Assembly: GCA_004331795.1 (NCBI GenBank)
Contig: SJSR01000003.1
Location: 55,320 to 119,319, forward strand
Direction: 5' to 3'
DNA from: Erythrobacteraceae bacterium CFH 75059
Lineage (GTDB): Bacteria > Pseudomonadota > Alphaproteobacteria > Sphingomonadales > Sphingomonadaceae
DNA length: 64,000 nt
Numbering within the stretch: the stretch's first letter is position 1; each line of letters starts with the position of its first letter. Positions 60,036-64,000 of this stretch are shown piece after piece. Below the pieces are notes generated by a model that was given only the letters and a program-made list of their open reading frames with translations, had not been told where the DNA came from and did no database searches. Both the position numbers and the translations under genes were made by a program.

Positions 60036-62410
60036 CAGGCGGCGCGCTCGAGAAGCGAGCCGATCCAGTCGGCGGGCTCCTCGCCGGTCTCGCCGACGAG
60101 CTCGTCGTAGAGGCGCACGGTGCTCTCGCGGCCCGACAGGATGGTCAGCAGTTCGCGCTCCCCCGACAGGTCAAGGCGTGCCACGACGCCGTCCTTGCCG
60201 TGGCGGATGAGGAAGCAGTGCGAGGCGTCCGGCAAGGTGCGCACCAGCTCGAACTCGTGCGCCGACAGGCCAAAGCCGTCCATGTAGTCCTCAGGCCTCG
60301 CCTTAGGATTGATCATGAAGATCTGCGTCGCGGCTTGCTCGATGATGGCCGAGGCAATCTTGGACTGCAGCGCATCGGCCGCGCTTTGCGTGGCAAACCC
60401 GACGATGCCGTTCCGCTTGCGGATGGTCTTCTCCCAATCCTTGATGCGGCGCACGAACACCTCGTCGTCCAGCGCCTTCCAACCCTCGTCGACCACGATG
60501 ATGGCGGGCGAGCCGTCGAGGCGCTGCTCGACCCGATGGAAGAAGTAGAGGAGCGCAGGCGTGCGCGCAGGCGGGTCGTCGAGCAGCGCGGTCATGTCGA
60601 ACCCGACGGTCATCTCTGAAAGGTCCGTCGTGTCTTCCGGGTTGTCGAACAGCCAGGCGCGGTTGCCTTGGCCCCACCAGGGCTTGAGGCGGGCGTAAAG
60701 ATCGTCACTGCGCGGCCGGTCGCCGCCGCGGAAAAGCTCCACCAGGTGGCAGAGGCGCCGGCGCGCTAAAGATTGGAGAAAGTTGGCTTGGAGCGCGTCC
60801 TGTACCGCTTCGGCTTCCGCCGGGCTCAAGCCTCCGGCAAGAAGCTCCAGCCACTCGACCAGGAACTGCCGATTGGCAGGCGTGTCCTCGAGCTGCAGCG
60901 GGTTGAGCCCCGATCGGGCGCCGGGGCGCAAGCGATCGTAGGTGCCGCCGATCGCGCGGATGAACAGCTCGGCGCCGCGATCCTTGTCGAAGAACACGAT
61001 GCGCGGAGCAAACTTCCGCGCCTGCGCCAGCAGGAAGTTCAAGACCACCGTCTTGCCCGAGCCCGAAGGTCCGATGATGGTGAAGTTACCCAAATCGTTC
61101 TGGTGGAAGTTGAAGAAGTAGGGACCGGCGGCCGTGGTCTCGAGCAGGCTCACCGCATCGCCCCAGTGGTTGCCTTGGCGCTTGCCGACAGGAAAGTTGT
61201 GCAGGCTCGCGAGTCCGGCGAAGTTGGTGGTCGAGACAAGGCCCCGGCGCGCGATGTAGCGGAAGTTGCCAGGGAACTGCGCCCAATAGGCAGGCTCCAG
61301 CGCAATGTCCTCGCGCACGGCTGTGATGCCCAGATCCGCCAGCAGCGCGATCACCTCGGCGACGCCGGCGTCGAGGCTCGCCAAATCATCGGCGTGGATG
61401 GCGATGGTCGTGTGGTGCTCGCCGAACCCTGCGCGTCCTGCGGCGACCTCGTCCTTGGCAATGCCGAGCTCATCGCGCAAGGAGACGGCCTCGTCTTCCG
61501 CGGCGCGCATACGGCGCAGCGCCAGGTTCATGGAGGAGAGCGCCCGCGCGCGCTCGACGAACGCGAAACTCTGGGTAACGGTCAGCTCAAACGGCAGCCG
61601 GTAGAGCTCATCGAACATGCCGGGCATCGTGCGGTTGGGGTAATCCTTGATCGAGACGAGCGCCTGGAAGCGGCGCGGCTCGCGTCCCATTGGCGCGAGC
61701 TCCACCGCGTTGCGCCCGAAGCTGACGCGGCGCGCAGGCACGTGGTGGCCGAGATCGCCATGCGGCAGCGCCATGGGCCGCATGGTGCCGTTGTACAGCC
61801 AGCCGAGGAACGCCAGCGGCTCGGAGTAGGTCGCGCCGTTGTCCTCGTAAGTGGAGAGAAGATGCGGGCGGTACGCGCCCAAGGAGGCGACCAGCGCCTC
61901 GCGGGCGTTGTCGAGGGCGCGCAGCTCGCCCGCCAACGACTGAGCTTGCGCGTCGCCAGCACGCCCGAAGAAGCGGCGCACCCGCTCGGCCGTGCCGACG
62001 CGGCCCTGCAAGGGGCGGCGGAGCAGCGTGACGAACAGGTCGTTGACGTAAAGCTGACGGCTCTCAAGCCGAGCGCTCCAGCGCGCATCGAGCTTGGCCG
62101 AGAACGCATCCGGGTAGTCGGCGCCAAGCGCATGTTCGGCGCGGCGGCGCACCACATGGTGCCACAACGCATAGCGCGAGGAGCCGACGCTGCGCAGCAT
62201 CGCGTCGCGAAGGGATGCGCGGTAGTTCAGCTCCTCGCTGTCGGCGGTCTCGAACAGGAGGCCGCCCAGGCGGATGGTCTGCATGAGGCGGCCATCGCGC
62301 AGCTGGACAGTGTTGCTGTCGAGGTGCCGCGCATACGGCAGGTGCTCGCCGGCAGAGATCTCGCGCGCCATCACCTTGGAATCGGCGGTCAGGCGCGGTA
62401 GGAGTTGCAT
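60035..62410 (-). CDS. virB4: VirB4/TrbE-family secretion ATPase
   Basis: 791 residues. N-terminal CagE/TrbE/VirB domain; Walker A GPSGSGKT at 447-454 in FTIIGPSGSGKTVVLNFLLA; RIVFFDKDRGAELFIRAIGG; Walker B region PAIIVVDEGWKALDDEVF; and FATQSAADALQSKIASAIIE. It energises pilus biogenesis and substrate transfer. ATG 62410 begins MQLLPRLTADSKVMAREIS and lies 22 bp inside the virB3 gene; the frame is open further upstream but that part is virB3 read in another register. Confidence 0.95.
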   Translation of the reverse strand: MQLLPRLTADSKVMAREISAGEHLPYARHLDSNTVQLRDGRLMQTIRLGGLLFETADSEELNYRASLRDAMLRSVGSSRYALWHHVVRRRAEHALGADYPDAFSAKLDARWSARLESRQLYVNDLFVTLLRRPLQGRVGTAERVRRFFGRAGDAQAQSLAGELRALDNAREALVASLGAYRPHLLSTYEDNGATYSEPLAFLGWLYNGTMRPMALPHGDLGHHVPARRVSFGRNAVELAPMGREPRRFQALVSIKDYPNRTMPGMFDELYRLPFELTVTQSFAFVERARALSSMNLALRRMRAAEDEAVSLRDELGIAKDEVAAGRAGFGEHHTTIAIHADDLASLDAGVAEVIALLADLGITAVREDIALEPAYWAQFPGNFRYIARRGLVSTTNFAGLASLHNFPVGKRQGNHWGDAVSLLETTAAGPYFFNFHQNDLGNFTIIGPSGSGKTVVLNFLLAQARKFAPRIVFFDKDRGAELFIRAIGGTYDRLRPGARSGLNPLQLEDTPANRQFLVEWLELLAGGLSPAEAEAVQDALQANFLQSLARRRLCHLVELFRGGDRPRSDDLYARLKPWWGQGNRAWLFDNPEDTTDLSEMTVGFDMTALLDDPPARTPALLYFFHRVEQRLDGSPAIIVVDEGWKALDDEVFVRRIKDWEKTIRKRNGIVGFATQSAADALQSKIASAIIEQAATQIFMINPKARPEDYMDGFGLSAHEFELVRTLPDASHCFLIRHGKDGVVARLDLSGERELLTILSGRESTVRLYDELVGETGEEPADWIGSLLERAA

Positions 62411-62676
62411 CGCCACAAGGCATGGTTCTTGACACGTGGGCAGTGCCGCACGCGGGTGAGCCACAGATCGACGATGCGCGGCTCCTCGAGGTGGATGAGC
62501 ACGCCCATGCCGTGGACGAGCACCGCGGCGAGCAGCGCCCACAAGCTGCCGAATACCAGGAACAGCTCGACGGCGATCACGGCGTTGATCACGAAGAAGG
62601 AGTAGGTGACGCCAGCGAACATTTGCGGGCGCGTGAGGGAGACGAAAAGGGCGTCGTGGCGCAACCCGTCAGACAA
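62389..62676 (-). CDS. virB3: VirB3/TrbD-family protein
   Basis: 95 residues. LFVSLTRPQMFAGVTYSFFV is the typical VirB3 opening (SLTRP), followed by a hydrophobic hairpin to ALLAAVLVHGMGVLI and the conserved EEPRIVDLW. It starts at TTG with a strong AAGGAGG 5 nt upstream. It is the first gene of the type IV secretion operon seen here and overlaps virB4. No virB1, virB5, virB7 or virD4 gene is present in the window. Confidence 0.9.
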   Translation of the reverse strand: MSDGLRHDALFVSLTRPQMFAGVTYSFFVINAVIAVELFLVFGSLWALLAAVLVHGMGVLIHLEEPRIVDLWLTRVRHCPRVKNHALWRCNSYRA

Positions 62677-62739
62677 GCTAACCTCCTTCCCCTACCTTAC
62701 CATCCTCCATCTTTTGAGACGAATGGCAAGTGAAGATGG

Positions 62740-63010
62740 AAGCACAAAGGCTCGTTGAACCTGCTGGAGAAATTTTTGGTTCTCGCACATGATACAGCCG
62801 CAGCGTGCCCGCCACTTCGCCGCTGGTCTTGTGCAGGCGACCAAACAGATCATAATTCAGTTTGGTGTCCTGCCGCAGCCCGATACTTGCCGACTCTACG
62901 CATTGCAACGAAGCTGAGCAAACCGTCAGGCGTGCAGTCGCCTTTAGGATCATAGGCGAACGCGGCCGAACTTGCCGCAACGAACTAAGTGAGCCTGTTG
63001 GCTGGCCTGC
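62740..63010 (-). pseudogene. Decayed RHS/YD-repeat remnant
   Basis: In two alternating frames on the minus strand, pieces resemble RHS repeats: SAAFAYDPKGDCTPDGLLSF in one frame and KLNYDLFGRLHKTSGEVAGT followed by LRLYH in the other. The frames are interrupted and no start or ribosome site is evident. With the intact tip further right, this suggests a second RHS locus that has lost or displaced part of a core. The rest of the 390-bp gap between virB3 and the lipoprotein gene shows no gene. Confidence 0.45.
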
Positions 63011-63064
63011 ATGTCTCATCAAAGCATAGCTGCCCCGCAAATCCCTAAGTGTCTTGACGCTATA

Positions 63065-63496
63065 CTATCGCTTTATCCCTATCCAGTCTGGAAAATGTTC
63101 TACAGAGACATTTCTGTTAACCCGCATCACAAAAGCAGACGATTCCTTCTCACTTGAATTTGAGTACACTTCAAAGCTAGCTAACACTATGTTATTGCCG
63201 GAAACGTGCTTATATTTTCTTATCTTTTCATTATCTCGTATGTTAACCACAGTATCATCAGAAACTATAACTTTTGTAAGAGCTTCGTTACACCTTAGGC
63301 TAAAAAAAATAGCATTCTCGCTTCTCAAATCACTAGGCAGGAGCAGCGCTAAGTCGACTTCAAAATATCCTTCTTTTTGTATGCTAAACTCATTCGCGCA
63401 CATACCTTTGTTCTTTTGGTCGGCTATACATGAGCTTGCTAAGCTGGCCATTACGCCCACTAAGCTGACTTGTCTGAAGAGGTTCGCGCCTGTCAT
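63065..63496 (-). CDS. Lipoprotein, probable immunity to the HExxH toxin tip
   Basis: 143 residues. Signal peptide with lipobox LASSC (Cys23) after QVSLVGVMAS. The mature part is beta-rich and charged (YFEVDLALLLPSDLRSENAI, FEVYSNSSEKESSAFVMR). Its ATG overlaps the stop of the toxin tip (ATGA), the normal spacing of toxin and immunity. A periplasmic lipoprotein immunity would imply that the toxin acts in the periplasm. The gene is strikingly AT-rich against the rest of the window. No family recognised. Confidence 0.6.
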   Translation of the reverse strand: MTGANLFRQVSLVGVMASLASSCIADQKNKGMCANEFSIQKEGYFEVDLALLLPSDLRSENAIFFSLRCNEALTKVIVSDDTVVNIRDNEKIRKYKHVSGNNIVLASFEVYSNSSEKESSAFVMRVNRNVSVEHFPDWIGIKR

Positions 63497-64000
63497 CTTC
63501 TGTTAATCCATTCGGAAATCCAGTTATCGCATTCTCGCGGGTTCGTGTCTGGACTCATGTAGCATGATCGAGACGCCCTTCCGATAAGATAATCCGCTCC
63601 GCTGCGAACAGGATTTTGATCCCACCCCAATGCACGGCCTATGCTCAGATCCTCCGAATAGGCCATGACTTCCCAGTCAATAAGAGTGCCGGGCCAATTG
63701 CTCCTAAATTGCGTAACATGAGTAGCTTCATGTCCCAAAGCTACAGCGCCTACCACACTGCTTGATTGACCGTTCCGACGAGCAGAGGCATCGATAAGAT
63801 CGCTGCGCAGAGTTATAGATTGCGTGCTCCTTCCGATCAATTTACCAAGTTCAGACGTTGTGTTTGTCGTTAGCCCCATCGTTTTCTGGGCGCTCGGTGC
63901 GACAAGAGAGATAGTTACTCCATTGTTTTCTCCAGGCTTCCCTAAAGTGCTCAGAGCGCGTCGCGCGGCGCGATCTGAACCGCCCCGGGATTGCCGGAGG
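63493..64000 (-). CDS. C-terminal part of a probable RHS-type toxin with zinc-peptidase motif
   Basis: The frame is open from the right edge to the stop at 63493 (168 residues), so the visible part is only the C-terminus of a larger protein that begins beyond the window. It opens PPAIPGGSDRAARRALSTLG, a linker-like stretch, and contains VALGHEATHVTQF, an HExxH zinc metallopeptidase motif (His-Glu-Ala-Thr-His at 63718-63732). Downstream it has DWEVMAYSEDLSIGRALGWD, a possible third-ligand region (Glu), and cysteines near the end. A start at 63879 would be internal. The ATGA-coupled lipoprotein gene and the RHS-like remnant nearby support a contact-toxin tip; the RHS core itself is not visible. 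Confidence 0.65.
   Translation of the reverse strand, partial: LRQSRGGSDRAARRALSTLGKPGENNGVTISLVAPSAQKTMGLTTNTTSELGKLIGRSTQSITLRSDLIDASARRNGQSSSVVGAVALGHEATHVTQFRSNWPGTLIDWEVMAYSEDLSIGRALGWDQNPVRSGADYLIGRASRSCYMSPDTNPRECDNWISEWINRR

Overview
The window reads as GC-rich chromosome of an alphaproteobacterium, most likely a member of the Sphingomonadales. This rests on the RpoB and RpoC sequence style, a TonB-dependent receptor beside a TetR regulator, and the pervasive high GC. The taxon is inferred by eye, not computed.

Layout. (1) Positions 1-11600 hold the ribosomal protein and RNA polymerase locus: rplL (cut by the left edge) and rplJ on the minus strand, a threonine-rich lipoprotein gene with its own terminator, then rpoB and rpoC on the plus strand with a palindromic element between them and a terminator after rpoC. 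A small membrane/META-like protein follows. (2) 11600-16040 holds a transaldolase, a TetR regulator and a divergent TonB-dependent receptor. (3) 16040-39360 is a surface-polysaccharide cluster. Its parts are a glycosidase; a glycosyltransferase fused to UDP-galactopyranose mutase; WbpO/WbpP-type enzymes that make UDP-GalNAcA; an AsnB-type amidotransferase; four further glycosyltransferases; a frameshifted phosphatase-superfamily gene; an EpsG/Wzy-like polymerase; a Wzx flippase; FdtABC for dTDP-Fuc3NAc; an initiating sugar-phosphate transferase; and rfbCBDA for dTDP-rhamnose. Together these predict a Wzx/Wzy-assembled heteropolymer.

(4) At 39450 a tRNA-3'-end-like sequence with a perfect 12-bp tandem repeat and a perfect inverted repeat looks like one end of an integrated element, which would run rightward past the window edge. 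It begins with an McrBC restriction system whose McrB carries an insert between Walker A and Walker B, next to a DUF5681 gene that seems to have lost its start. (5) 45900-55040 is the most interesting region: an RHS/YD-repeat toxin locus. Two small exported proteins precede a 1446-residue exported RHS protein whose tail looks like a phospholipase A2. Its stop overlaps the start of a two-helix membrane protein (probable immunity). Downstream lie a start-less second PLA2-like tip, a second two-helix membrane protein, and a third tip fragment cut by an IS66 element. Each cassette begins at the same in-frame CCGCAA sequence. A fragment of a second RHS core lies beyond the IS. (6) 55160-62680 is a minus-strand type IV secretion operon (virB3-4-6-8-9-10-11-2, with an unusually short VirB9). 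(7) 62740-64000 holds a decayed RHS-like remnant, a lipoprotein (probable immunity) and the C-terminus of another putative RHS-type toxin with an HExxH zinc-peptidase motif, cut by the right edge.

Thus the type IV secretion operon is bracketed by two contact-toxin loci on what looks like an integrative element. Whether the secretion system delivers the toxins is a hypothesis only.
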